Shown piece after piece: positions 1-7,271 of a stretch of DNA of 34,363 nucleotides (position 1 is the first letter of the stretch; each line of letters starts with the position of its first letter). A program made the position numbers and the translations under genes. Under the pieces are notes generated by a model. The model did not search any database. It was given only the letters and a program-made list of their open reading frames with translations, and was not told the origin of the DNA. Source of the DNA: UBA7702 sp051866595 (GTDB lineage Bacteria > Bacillota > Dehalobacteriia > UBA7702); contig JBJDXI010000161.1 of the NCBI GenBank assembly GCA_051866595.1, positions 1 to 34,363 on the forward strand, given 5' to 3'.

Positions 1-75
1 CAGATTGAGGCCAAAGCTCTCAGGAAACTGCGCCATCCCAGCCGCAGTCGCAAATTAAAAGACTATCTGGAATAA
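1..75 (+). CDS. rpoD: RNA polymerase primary sigma factor, C-terminal 24 residues (partial)
   Basis: The window opens inside an open frame that ends at a TAA at 73-75. The visible residues contain IEAKALRKLRHPSRS followed by KLKDYLE. This is the highly conserved end of region 4.2 of primary (RpoD/SigA) sigma factors, the helix-turn-helix segment that contacts the -35 element. Only the last 24 residues are present, so nothing can be said about the rest of the protein or its start. A perfect hairpin follows directly and probably ends this transcription unit. Family assignment is strong despite the short length, because this tail is nearly invariant in Firmicutes. Confidence 0.85.
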   Translation, partial: QIEAKALRKLRHPSRSRKLKDYLE

Positions 76-86
76 CATAAAAAATC

Positions 87-120
87 ACACCGATCGAAAA
101 GCTTTTCGATCGGTGTTTTG
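87..120 (+). terminator. Rho-independent terminator after rpoD
   Basis: A perfect 30-base palindrome at 87-116 (arms ACACCGATCGAAAAG and its complement) is followed by a short T run. It lies 12 bases after the rpoD stop codon and just before the next gene's ribosome binding site. Confidence 0.8.
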
Positions 121-138
121 ATCTTATGAGGTGATAAA

Positions 139-642
139 ATGGAAATCCGATACGGAACAATCAAAGATCTCAATGATCTCGCCGCCGTGGAAGAACGATG
201 CTTTCCTCCTTCGGAAGCGGCGTCAAAAGACGATCTGGAACGGCGGTTGAAACGCTATCCCAACCATTTCTGGCTGCTCTTTGACGGTGATACATTGGTG
301 AGTTTTATCGACGGTATGGTGACCGACGAAAAAGTGCTCACCGATGAAATGTTTGAAAATGTTGAACTCCACGATGAGAACGGAGACTGGCAGATGATTT
401 TCGGCGTGAATACCCTGCCGGAATACCGCCGCCGGGGTTGTGCCGGAAAATTGCTTTACCGTGTCATTGAGGACGCCGAACATCAGGGCCGGAAAGGTGT
501 GATCCTCACATGTAAAGAGGAGTTGATGCCGTTTTACGCCAAATTCGGTTTTTGTTCCGAGGGGATTTCCGGATCCTGCCACGGCGGCGCGGTGTGGTAT
601 CAGATGATATTGGAGCTGTCCCGAAAGACGGATCAGCGGTAG
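139..642 (+). CDS. GNAT family N-acetyltransferase
   Basis: This 167-residue protein has the length and layout of a single GNAT domain, which moves an acetyl group from acetyl-CoA to an amine. The acetyl-CoA pyrophosphate-binding motif is visible as RRRGCAGKLL near residues 97-106, preceded by the usual hydrophobic strand (MIFGVNTLPEY). A later segment, FYAKFGF near residues 131-137, matches the terminal GNAT motif around the conserved Tyr. The acceptor substrate cannot be told from sequence; the pattern resembles small arylalkylamine-type acetyltransferases. GAGGTGATAAA precedes the ATG with good spacing. The 3' end overlaps the tail of the convergent carbamate kinase by about 10 bases. It sits directly after the rpoD terminator, and I see no clear separate promoter. 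Confidence 0.85.
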   Translation: MEIRYGTIKDLNDLAAVEERCFPPSEAASKDDLERRLKRYPNHFWLLFDGDTLVSFIDGMVTDEKVLTDEMFENVELHDENGDWQMIFGVNTLPEYRRRGCAGKLLYRVIEDAEHQGRKGVILTCKEELMPFYAKFGFCSEGISGSCHGGAVWYQMILELSRKTDQR

Positions 643-1655
643 AGCCAGACTCTCTCTTTGGGATCGTCGGAGGGCAAGAAAAATTCGTCGTTATCCTCCT
701 GGGGCAGGGTGACTCTTGTGCCGGTTTTGCCCTCCACGGCATCGGCGGCCCGTTCCAGCGAGGCGATAATGGCGGTGCGGCCTTTGCCGCTTTCGGCAAA
801 TTCCACGGCGGCCTCGATTTTCGGCAGCATACTGCCGGGGGCGAACTGACCTTCATCGATGTATCCCCGGGCTTCTTCCGTGGTCATAGTGGGCAGTTCC
901 TTTTCGTTTTCGGTGCGGAAATTGATGGAAACGGCGTCCACGGCGGTGAGAATAAAGAGGTATTTGGCGTTGACATCGGCGGCCAGCCGGGCGGCGGCCA
1001 GATCCTTGTCGATGACGGCGTCAACGCTTTCATAGCGATCCGGGCCGGTGCGGATCACGGGGATTCCCCCGCCGCCGCAGGCGATAACGACGAACTCATG
1101 GTCGAGGAGATGGAGAATGGATTCTTTTTCCAGAATACGCAGAGGTTTCGGAGAAGGAACGATCTTCCGCCAGCCCCGGCCGGCGTCGTCGGCGAAAATG
1201 ACGTTTTTGTTGTGAACGGAAATTTTTTCCGCTTCCTCTTTGGTGTAATAAGGGCCGATGGGCTTGGTGGGATGGGTAAAGGCCGGGTCATTGGGGTTCA
1301 CCACGATCTGGGTGACCACCGAGGCGACGTGCCAGGGCAATTCCCTTGCCCGCAATTCCCGTCGCAACGCTTTTTGCAGGTGAAAGCCGATGTATCCCTG
1401 GCTCATGGCGGTACATTCCGCCAAAGGCACATCGGGGATTTTTTCATTGACTTTGGAACCTTCGGCAAAAGCGTTCTGAATCATGCCCACCTGAGGGCCG
1501 TTGCCGTGGGTAATGATGATTTCATATCCCTTGGTGATGAGGTCAATGAGGGCCGGCACGGCGTTGTCGATATGTTCTTCCTGTTCTTTTGGTGTGTTGC
1601 CCAAAGCGTTGCCGCCCAGGGCGATGACGATACGGGGATCCGTTGATTTTCTCAT
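633..1655 (-). CDS. arcC: Carbamate kinase
   Basis: Carbamate kinase of the amino acid kinase fold, which reversibly makes ATP and carbamate from carbamoyl phosphate and ADP. The N-terminal IVIALGGNALG (residues 9-19) and ITHGNGPQVG (about 48-57) are the family signatures, and VIACGGGGIPV follows near residue 190. At 340 residues it is longer than the usual 310-315; the excess is an acidic C-terminal tail after GTRVT. AAAGAGG precedes the ATG on the minus strand. No arginine deiminase, ornithine carbamoyltransferase or other carbamoyl-phosphate-forming gene is nearby, so the source of carbamoyl phosphate (arginine, agmatine, purine or creatinine-type degradation) cannot be read from context. 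It stands alone, convergent with the acetyltransferase. Confidence 0.92.
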   Translation of the reverse strand: MRKSTDPRIVIALGGNALGNTPKEQEEHIDNAVPALIDLITKGYEIIITHGNGPQVGMIQNAFAEGSKVNEKIPDVPLAECTAMSQGYIGFHLQKALRRELRARELPWHVASVVTQIVVNPNDPAFTHPTKPIGPYYTKEEAEKISVHNKNVIFADDAGRGWRKIVPSPKPLRILEKESILHLLDHEFVVIACGGGGIPVIRTGPDRYESVDAVIDKDLAAARLAADVNAKYLFILTAVDAVSINFRTENEKELPTMTTEEARGYIDEGQFAPGSMLPKIEAAVEFAESGKGRTAIIASLERAADAVEGKTGTRVTLPQEDNDEFFLPSDDPKERVWLYR

Positions 1656-1779
1656 AAAAAACAGCCTCTTTCTTTGTTTTTGTCTTTAGTATCCGCAAAG
1701 AAGGAAGCTTTATTTTGTCATATTCTGTTATGGGAAAAATATGAAATTTTTATAAAAACCGGGAGATTCGTCGGGTTTG

Positions 1780-1788
1780 TGATATAAT
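1780..1788 (+). promoter_or_regulatory. Extended -10 promoter for the 1817 gene
   Basis: TGATATAAT is a perfect extended -10 element, 28 bases before the ATG at 1817. No good -35 is visible at 16-18 bases upstream, which is tolerated by extended -10 promoters. Confidence 0.55.
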
Positions 1789-1816
1789 CAGACTGCATTG
1801 AGGAAGGAGTGGTCTT

Positions 1817-2515
1817 ATGGATAAACGGGGCCTCTGTATCATTGCCGCGGTGGTTCTTCTGGCCGCCGCCGTGACGGTGTATTTTTTGTACGCGATCTCC
1901 GGATCGGAAAATGAAATACCGGATCCCATGTTCTATTCTGAAACGGAAAAGGAAGCGGATACCGGCTTGTTTCCGATTGACGGAACGATGAAAAGGGAAA
2001 GTGCCGTTACCCTGTCCCCGCCGGAAAACGGTGATACCGGGGCGGCTTCTTATCTGCTGGAAACGGATTTTGTTTTAAGTGAGGATAATCTCAAAGAGAG
2101 TCTCAACGCTTTTTTCTCTTCTCCCTGCGTCCTTGATTTTTATCTGGAGGAAGAGGGGAGATCCGGCGTTTATCGCTGTGAAAGCCCGGAACAAAATCGT
2201 CATTTTGCCGCTGTTTTCACCGCGGCGGATTTTTCCGTGATTTCCATGCGGAAATACGATGCCGCCGTGGCCGCCGGCAGTGTGGACAATCCCTACCACG
2301 AAGCCTCTTACCGCCGGGCCTATTTCGCCAATGAGATCGGTCAGGTTTCGCTGATCATCGGCAAAGACGGAACTTATCTCGATTTTTACCTTCGGAGGGA
2401 AGGCGGTGCCGATCAGACCGAATCGGGCCGTACCTTTTTCGCGGAAACCGATCTGTACGATGATCTGTTGGCGGTAAAAAACGCCATGGGAGAAGATGGT
2501 GTTCCTTTGAATTAA
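1817..2515 (+). CDS. Membrane-anchored or secreted protein of unknown function
   Basis: I do not recognise this 232-residue protein. Residues 1-28 begin with a short positive stretch (MDKRG) and continue as one long hydrophobic segment rich in Ala, Val and Leu, so it is either a signal anchor or a signal peptide. There is no lipobox cysteine at the end of the segment, so it is not a typical lipoprotein. The rest is acidic and soluble-looking, with alternating beta-like stretches such as VSLIIGKDGTYLDFYL near the C-terminus, suggesting a small extracytoplasmic beta-rich domain. GAGGAAGGAG precedes the ATG. It has its own promoter and a terminator directly after it, so it appears monocistronic. 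Confidence 0.7.
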   Translation: MDKRGLCIIAAVVLLAAAVTVYFLYAISGSENEIPDPMFYSETEKEADTGLFPIDGTMKRESAVTLSPPENGDTGAASYLLETDFVLSEDNLKESLNAFFSSPCVLDFYLEEEGRSGVYRCESPEQNRHFAAVFTAADFSVISMRKYDAAVAAGSVDNPYHEASYRRAYFANEIGQVSLIIGKDGTYLDFYLRREGGADQTESGRTFFAETDLYDDLLAVKNAMGEDGVPLN

Positions 2516-2530
2516 ATGAATAAAATAATA

Positions 2531-2560
2531 AACGCGGAGCTTAAAAGCTCCGCGTTTTCT
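2531..2560. terminator. Bidirectional terminator between 1817 gene and EamA pair
   Basis: Arms AACGCGGAGCTT (2531-2542) and AAGCTCCGCGTT (2545-2556) form a 12-bp perfect stem with flanking T run on the plus strand and A/T-rich flank on the minus strand. It lies between two convergent genes and can serve both. Confidence 0.85.
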
Positions 2561-3477
2561 TATCCTTCGGTTGGTTTGTCCGAACGTGCCGCCGGAAGAT
2601 TTTTTCCCTTCAGGGGCAGTTCCAGCAGAACGATGGCGCCGATAATCAGGATGACCCCGAAACATTGGCTCGTTGTGACGATTTCTCCCAGAATCAGGGC
2701 GGCGAGGATCACGTTGAATACCGCTTCGGAATTGCCGAAGATCGAGGCGAAGCTGGGTCTTAAATATTTCACTCCGGCGGCGTAGGTGAGAAAACCGCCG
2801 ATGTAGGGAAAGGCCGCTGAAAGGGCAGTGGCCAGCTCTCCGCCGGTGAGGGGTTCGTGATTCATAAAGGGCAGCATCACAGTGTAGCCGAGGACCGTAA
2901 AGAGGAGACCGTAAAAATTGATGGTAAAAGAATGGTATTTTCCGGAAAGCTTCTTGACGTAAAAGCAGTAGCCGGCGGCGCCGATGGCGGCGCTGATGCC
3001 CAGAACGATGCCGGGCCAGGCCACGGCTTCTCTTTCACCGTTGAAGAGGTTCAGCGTCAGGGCCAGCCCCAGCAACGTGAGGAACAGCGCGGCGATGATT
3101 TTCAGCGTCAGCCGTTCTTTATAGACGAACACCGAAGTCACCGCTACCATCGTGGGATAGAGGTAGAGTAGCATCACGGCGATGGAGACGTTGATGAAAT
3201 AGATGCAGAAAAAATAGGCGGCGGAATAGATAAACATGACGACGCAGCAGAGAATGAGGGTGCGGATGTCCTGTTTATCGACGTGAAACAGGGATTTTTT
3301 GAAGAAAAGAAGAAAGAGGCCGAGACAGCAGGTGCCGAAAAGATTCCGGGAAAGGATCAGCAACAGCGGTGTACTGCCGCCGCTGAGGAGAAATTTACTG
3401 ATGATGCCGGCAACAGCCCAGAGAAAGCCGGAAAGGATGATGAGAAAGAGGCCTTTGCCTTGATGCGAAACATTCAT
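2560..3477 (-). CDS. EamA (DMT) family transporter, second gene of pair
   Basis: A 305-residue integral membrane protein of the drug/metabolite transporter superfamily. It starts MNVSHQGKGLFLIILSGF and has about ten hydrophobic segments in two EamA repeats; the loop YKERLTLK after the fourth segment is typical of the first repeat. EamA proteins export or import small metabolites such as amino acids or their derivatives; the substrate is not predictable here. The ATG at 3475-3477 overlaps the TGA of the upstream EamA gene (ATGA), so the two are translationally coupled. The frame remains open far upstream, but that part is out-of-frame reading of the first transporter. The two proteins are similar in size and layout and may act as a pair. 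Confidence 0.88.
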   Translation of the reverse strand: MNVSHQGKGLFLIILSGFLWAVAGIISKFLLSGGSTPLLLILSRNLFGTCCLGLFLLFFKKSLFHVDKQDIRTLILCCVVMFIYSAAYFFCIYFINVSIAVMLLYLYPTMVAVTSVFVYKERLTLKIIAALFLTLLGLALTLNLFNGEREAVAWPGIVLGISAAIGAAGYCFYVKKLSGKYHSFTINFYGLLFTVLGYTVMLPFMNHEPLTGGELATALSAAFPYIGGFLTYAAGVKYLRPSFASIFGNSEAVFNVILAALILGEIVTTSQCFGVILIIGAIVLLELPLKGKNLPAARSDKPTEG

Positions 3478-4415
3478 GATGCGGGTTCCTTCCTTTTTTT
3501 GAAGCGGTCGACGAGGGGCTGGCCCTTTTCCATGAATAGAATCCCGGCAGCCACCAGAACACAGCCGATGAACTGAACGGGAGAAAGGGTTTCGTGGAGG
3601 ATCAGAACGGACATGGTCACGCTCATCACCGGATCCAGCGTCACGAGAAGGCTGGCTTTGCCCGCGTCGATATAATGCATACTGACGGCGTAAAGGGAAT
3701 AGGCGGCCAGACCGATCAGGGACATGATCAGCAGAAACAGCGCGAGGTTCGGCTCCCATTGGAAGGTGGCAATGGGCTTGATGCCGACGCAGAAAAAGAC
3801 GGGAAAGCCCATAAAGTAGCACCAGGAATTGACGGTCCAGCCGTCGTAATAGGTGTTGAGCTTTCGGGTGAAAATCGTATAAAGGGAGCTGAGCAACCCG
3901 CTCATCAGGCCGATGATGATGCCGAAAATCACCGATGGCATACCGAAGATTCTGAGATCCGGCTGAGCGGCGATGGCGTCGATGTGGGTGAGGTTGATAA
4001 TGCAGACGATGCCGATAAAAACCAGTGTCATGGCGATGACTTTGGTGGTTGTGAATTTTTCTTTCAGCATGAACCGGCTCAGCAGTACGGTGAATACCGG
4101 CAGGGTATAGAGGAGCACCGTGGCCACGGAAGCGTTGATATAATAAATGGAACAGTAATTGCAGACGGAGATAAACCCGAAGCTCAGACCGTTGAGAATG
4201 AACCATTTCAGGTGTTCTCTCTTGATTTTGAAAACCTGCCGCGCGAAGAAAATCCCATAGAGCAGAATGAGAACCGCCGGCACCATGCCGCGGACCGGCG
4301 CCACCACCCGCCAGGGCAGGCCGATGCTGAAGAGTAATTTGCCGATGATGGGGCCTAAGGCGTAGCAAAAGGCGGAAATTAAACAGAGAAGAACACCTTT
4401 TTTATTCGCGTTCAT
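3474..4415 (-). CDS. EamA (DMT) family transporter, first gene of pair
   Basis: A 313-residue membrane protein starting MNANKKGVLLCLISAFCYAL, with two EamA repeats and about ten transmembrane segments. The typical end-of-repeat motifs are visible as FMLKEKFTTTKVIAM in the first half and LHETLSPVQFIGCVLV in the second. A short positive tail (FKKRKEP) follows the last helix, as usual for a cytoplasmic C-terminus. A GAAAGGG stretch lies before the ATG on the minus strand. Its stop codon overlaps the start of the second EamA gene, so both are made from one message. Substrate unknown; neighbouring genes give no clue. Confidence 0.9.
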   Translation of the reverse strand: MNANKKGVLLCLISAFCYALGPIIGKLLFSIGLPWRVVAPVRGMVPAVLILLYGIFFARQVFKIKREHLKWFILNGLSFGFISVCNYCSIYYINASVATVLLYTLPVFTVLLSRFMLKEKFTTTKVIAMTLVFIGIVCIINLTHIDAIAAQPDLRIFGMPSVIFGIIIGLMSGLLSSLYTIFTRKLNTYYDGWTVNSWCYFMGFPVFFCVGIKPIATFQWEPNLALFLLIMSLIGLAAYSLYAVSMHYIDAGKASLLVTLDPVMSVTMSVLILHETLSPVQFIGCVLVAAGILFMEKGQPLVDRFKKRKEPAS

Positions 4416-4458
4416 TGCATTTTCCCTTTCTTTTACAAAATCATAATCTGTTTCTTAC

Positions 4459-4489
4459 ATTATAAACACCGAACCTCGGGTGATGTCAA
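4459..4489 (-). promoter_or_regulatory. Promoter of EamA pair with 19-bp spacer
   Basis: On the minus strand TTGACA (4484-4489) and TATAAT (4459-4464) are both perfect consensus, but they are 19 bases apart instead of 17. The spacer contains a partial dyad, CACCCGAGGTTCGGTG. Long spacers of this kind are typical of promoters that need a MerR-type activator. Confidence 0.65.
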
Positions 4490-4538
4490 CGGGGAAACCT
4501 GTTTTTTTTGAAATTTTTTTCGGAACGGATCGAAACGG

Positions 4539-4567
4539 TTGAAAGACGCCGGGGATTTTGGTAAACT
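4539..4567 (+). promoter_or_regulatory. Sigma-A type promoter of lgt
   Basis: TTGAAA (4539-4544), a 17-base spacer and TAAACT (4562-4567) lie just upstream of the lgt ribosome binding site. The promoter leaves only a short leader, which supports the start codon at 4588. Confidence 0.5.
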
Positions 4568-4587
4568 TAATTCCATCGGAGGATATT

Positions 4588-5388
4588 ATGAATTCAATCG
4601 CTTTTACCATCGGTTCCTGGCCGGTTTACTGGTACGGGGTTTTAATCAGCTCCGCACTGGTCATCGGCATTTTCCTTTCCCAGCATCTGGCTAAAGTGCG
4701 GGGCTATGACATCGACCGGATCTGGACGATCTTTCTGATTCTGATTCCCTGCGCCGTTATCGGCGCCCGTCTTTACTATGTGGCCTTTAACTGGGATATG
4801 TACGCCGGTGAACCGCTGAAGATTCTGCAGACCTGGAAAGGTGGTCTTGCCGTTCACGGCGGTATCATCGGCGGTGTGCTGGCCGTCTTTTTCTGCTGTA
4901 AAAAGTATAAAATGGATTTTTGGGGTGTGCTGGACTGTATTGCGCCGTCCATGGCGCTGGGTCAGGCCATCGGCCGTTGGGGAAATTACTTCAACGGCGA
5001 GGCCTACGGCAGTGTGACCTCGCTGCCCTGGGGGATTCATGTGCCCGATGATCCTTATCTGCATCATCCCACCTTCTTCTATGAGTCGGTCTGTGATTTT
5101 ATCCTCTTTCTCATACTGATGAAGATGTTCAAAAAGAGCAAGCGGACGGGGAATGTGACCTGCGTGTATTTTATGGTCTATTCCGTTTATCGCTTCTTTA
5201 TCGAGGGACTGCGCACCGACAGCCTGATGATCGGCCCCCTGCGGCAGGCTCAGGTTTTAAGCCTCTGCCTCATCGCACTGGCCTCCTTCGTCTGGATCTG
5301 GCGGAACCGTCTTCATCCGGCGGAAGGAATCGGCGTGGCGGTAAAGGAAAAGGCTCCAGGAAAAAAACAAAAGAAGAAAAAGAAATAA
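4588..5388 (+). CDS. lgt: Prolipoprotein diacylglyceryl transferase
   Basis: Lgt transfers the diacylglyceryl group of phosphatidylglycerol to the lipobox cysteine of prolipoproteins in the cytoplasmic membrane. The protein has seven hydrophobic segments and the Lgt signature GRWGNYFNGEAYG near residues 132-144. The GLAVHGGIIGG segment near residue 90 carries the conserved histidine region. I start it at the ATG at 4588 because GGAGG lies 5 bases upstream; an in-frame TTG at 4558 would fall inside the promoter. The resulting 266 residues fit the family. The Lys-rich tail (KKQKKKKK) is cytoplasmic. Two lipoproteins that would be its substrates are encoded at 21427 and 22519. A strong terminator follows. 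Confidence 0.95.
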   Translation: MNSIAFTIGSWPVYWYGVLISSALVIGIFLSQHLAKVRGYDIDRIWTIFLILIPCAVIGARLYYVAFNWDMYAGEPLKILQTWKGGLAVHGGIIGGVLAVFFCCKKYKMDFWGVLDCIAPSMALGQAIGRWGNYFNGEAYGSVTSLPWGIHVPDDPYLHHPTFFYESVCDFILFLILMKMFKKSKRTGNVTCVYFMVYSVYRFFIEGLRTDSLMIGPLRQAQVLSLCLIALASFVWIWRNRLHPAEGIGVAVKEKAPGKKQKKKKK

Positions 5389-5390
5389 AA

Positions 5391-5424
5391 AAACGCTGTT
5401 GAGCATCGCTCAACAGCGTTTTCG
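5391..5424. terminator. Bidirectional terminator between lgt and alcohol dehydrogenase
   Basis: AACGCTGTTGAGC (5392-5404), loop ATC, then the exact complement (5408-5420) followed by TTT. A-rich sequence on the other side lets it also terminate the convergent dehydrogenase message. Confidence 0.88.
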
Positions 5425-5428
5425 TATG

Positions 5429-6598
5429 TTACAGGCTGTCCCTCAGAATCTGTATGATTTCTTCTTTTGTCGGCGGTTTGTAGCCGCCTTCCATGGTGAG
5501 AACGTGGTCGGTGATGATCTCGATCATTTCATCGGTGACGCCGAGGTCGGAAAGGTTCATCGTTACGCCGATGTCCTTCATCCATTTTTCCATGGCCGCG
5601 AGGCCTTCTTCGGCGGTTTCCTCATCGGTCTTTCCTTCGGGACGGATGTCCCATACCTCTACGGCGAAACGTTTGAATTTCGGAAGACCGTAAGGAAGAA
5701 TAAAACGGTAGTAGGGCAGGGATACCGCTGACAGCGTCATTCCGTGGGTGGCGTTGGTGAAACCGCCCACGGCCTGCCCCAGCATGTGAACCATCCAGTC
5801 GGTGGGTTTGCCCTTGGCGGGGAGGGTGTTCAGCGCCCAGGATGCGGCCCACATGATGTTGCTTCTCGCTTCGTAATTCTGAGGATCTTTTGCCGCGTCA
5901 CGGCCGGCGCGGATCACAGAGCGCATCAGACCTTCGCTGATGTAGTCGCTGGTATTGTCGTCATCGCCGGAAAAATATTGCTCGCAGATGTGGTTGAAGG
6001 TGTCGTAAATCCCTGCAGCCATCTGCTCGTAGGGCAGTGTCATGGTATAGTGGGGATTCATCACGGAGAATTTCGGCATGACCTTTTCCCCGGCGAAGAC
6101 ATGGCCGATTTTTTCTTTGGTTTTTTCGTTGGTAATCACTGCCCCGGCGTTCATCTCCGAGCCGGTGCCGGCCATGGTCAGTACACAGCCCACGGGGACG
6201 ATGGCACAGTCCGGCTCCTCAAAGCGTTGGTAATACTTTTCCCAGGGATCCTCTTCACAGTGAACGGAAACGGAAAGGGCCTTGGCGTAGTCGCAGACGG
6301 AGCCGCCGCCGACGGCCAGAAGAAGGTCGGCTTGGTGCTTCCGGGCGATTTCGATGCCTTCATAGAGCTTTTCCAGGGTGGGGTTGGGCATCACGCCGGC
6401 GATCTCCGCCACGTTTTTTCCGTGATCTTTCAGGATGCTCATCACATCTTCATAGATGCCGTTTCTTTTGATGGAACCGCCGCCGTAAATCAGGAGAACG
6501 TTCTTTCCGTATTGGGGCAGTTCCTCATTGAGCCCTTCCAGGGCCTTTTCTCCGAAATAGAGTTTGGTGGGATTGCAGAAAGTGAAATTTCCGAGCAT
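5429..6598 (-). CDS. Iron-containing alcohol dehydrogenase (BDH/YqhD-like)
   Basis: A 389-residue group III alcohol dehydrogenase that reduces aldehydes to alcohols with NAD(P)H and a divalent metal, most like the butanol dehydrogenase and YqhD branch. The coenzyme-binding motifs YGGGSIKRNG (about 38-47) and AVGGGSVCDYAKA (about 94-106) are present. The metal ligands fit the family: Asp and His in YDTFNH near 195-200, then two histidines in HMLGQAVGGFTNATHG. GGGAGG lies before the start, at rather long spacing. It is the second gene of an operon with the flavoprotein at 6617, whose promoter is MerR-controlled. With an AdhR-like regulator, the likely role is aldehyde detoxification rather than fermentation, but this is inference. 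Confidence 0.92.
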   Translation of the reverse strand: MLGNFTFCNPTKLYFGEKALEGLNEELPQYGKNVLLIYGGGSIKRNGIYEDVMSILKDHGKNVAEIAGVMPNPTLEKLYEGIEIARKHQADLLLAVGGGSVCDYAKALSVSVHCEEDPWEKYYQRFEEPDCAIVPVGCVLTMAGTGSEMNAGAVITNEKTKEKIGHVFAGEKVMPKFSVMNPHYTMTLPYEQMAAGIYDTFNHICEQYFSGDDDNTSDYISEGLMRSVIRAGRDAAKDPQNYEARSNIMWAASWALNTLPAKGKPTDWMVHMLGQAVGGFTNATHGMTLSAVSLPYYRFILPYGLPKFKRFAVEVWDIRPEGKTDEETAEEGLAAMEKWMKDIGVTMNLSDLGVTDEMIEIITDHVLTMEGGYKPPTKEEIIQILRDSL

Positions 6599-6616
6599 AA
6601 TGATGGGTTCCTCCCG

Positions 6617-7156
6617 TTAAATGGATTTTCCGAGTTCTTCGGCTTCTTTCAGTGCCGGGTGGTTTTTGATTTCGCCGGGATCGGTGACGCCGCCGGCAAA
6701 GACACTGCCGCCGAAGGACGCTTTTTCAAAACAATCGATCCAGCCCTTTAAGCCGCTGACGGCTTTTTCCGGTACATGGTTGCCTTCTTCCGCCGCGGCG
6801 GAGAGCAGATAGATTTCCCTGAAATCGTAGTCCGATTCAAACAAGGCATTGGCCCGGTCGAGAAGGGTTTTCATCTGGCCGCTCATTTCATAATAGTAGA
6901 TCGGTGTGGCGAAGACGATGATTTCGGCATGGCGGATTTTTTCGGAAAGGGCCACGGCGTCATCGTCAATAACGCATTTTCCTTTTTTCTGGCAGGCGAG
7001 ACAGCCTTTGCAAAAGGCGATTTCTTTTCCCCGGAGGGAAATCTTTTCCACATGGTGTCCGGCTTCTTCGGCGCCGGTGATGAAAGCGTTGGCCAGTGCT
7101 TCGGAGTTGCTGTTCTTTCTCAGGCTGGTGCTGATGACAAGTATATTTTTTGGCAT
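6617..7156 (-). CDS. Flavodoxin-fold NAD(P)H:FMN oxidoreductase with iron-sulfur-flavoprotein-like Cys motif
   Basis: A 179-residue flavoprotein of the NADPH-dependent FMN reductase family. ILVISTSLRKNSNSE at residues 5-19 is the FMN phosphate-binding loop, and ATPIYYYEMSGQMKTLLDR is the second flavin-binding loop. Four cysteines, C49, C52, C55 and C61, are spaced C-x2-C-x2-C-x5-C, which fits the compact cluster motif described for iron-sulfur flavoproteins; many relatives keep the cysteines without a proven cluster. I chose the ATG at 7156 because GGGAGG lies just upstream; an earlier in-frame start would precede that site. The gene is first in the operon with the dehydrogenase, 18 bases apart, and is divergent from the MerR regulator. 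Confidence 0.88.
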   Translation of the reverse strand: MPKNILVISTSLRKNSNSEALANAFITGAEEAGHHVEKISLRGKEIAFCKGCLACQKKGKCVIDDDAVALSEKIRHAEIIVFATPIYYYEMSGQMKTLLDRANALFESDYDFREIYLLSAAAEEGNHVPEKAVSGLKGWIDCFEKASFGGSVFAGGVTDPGEIKNHPALKEAEELGKSI

Positions 7157-7176
7157 TTTGAAACCTCCCGATGGAT

Positions 7177-7205
7177 TTGACAATATATGTTTTTACTGTT
7201 ATGAT
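7177..7205 (+). promoter_or_regulatory. Sigma-A type promoter of the merR gene
   Basis: TTGACA (7177-7182), a 17-base spacer and TATGAT (7200-7205). Transcription would start just before the MerR operator at 7217-7236, so the regulator could repress its own gene. Confidence 0.7.
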
Positions 7206-7208
7206 GTC

Positions 7209-7239
7209 AGTATAATACCTGAAGTTGACTTTAGGTCAA
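7209..7239 (-). promoter_or_regulatory. MerR-type promoter of the flavoprotein-alcohol dehydrogenase operon
   Basis: On the minus strand TTGACC (7234-7239) and TATACT (7209-7214) are separated by exactly 19 bases, the hallmark spacing of promoters that MerR proteins activate by twisting the DNA. The operator at 7217-7236 lies between the two elements. Confidence 0.8.
7217..7236. promoter_or_regulatory. Predicted MerR-family operator
   Basis: The 20-base dyad ACCTGAAGT-TG-ACTTTAGGT has 8 of 9 arm positions complementary. It sits in the 19-bp spacer of the leftward promoter and next to the gene for an AdhR-like MerR protein. It resembles operators of the AdhR/NmlR and SoxR groups. Confidence 0.75.
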
Positions 7240-7271
7240 GGGTAAAATTGCAATTTTGAGGTGAATTTAAG

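Noticed and set aside
2560..4368. A single 602-residue minus-strand protein covering both EamA genes
   Set aside because: The upstream half is out-of-frame reading of the first EamA gene. The real second gene starts at the ATG overlapping the first gene's stop.
4558..4590. TTG start for lgt at 4558
   Set aside because: It falls inside the -35/-10 spacer of the predicted promoter and has no ribosome binding site, while the ATG at 4588 has GGAGG at good spacing.
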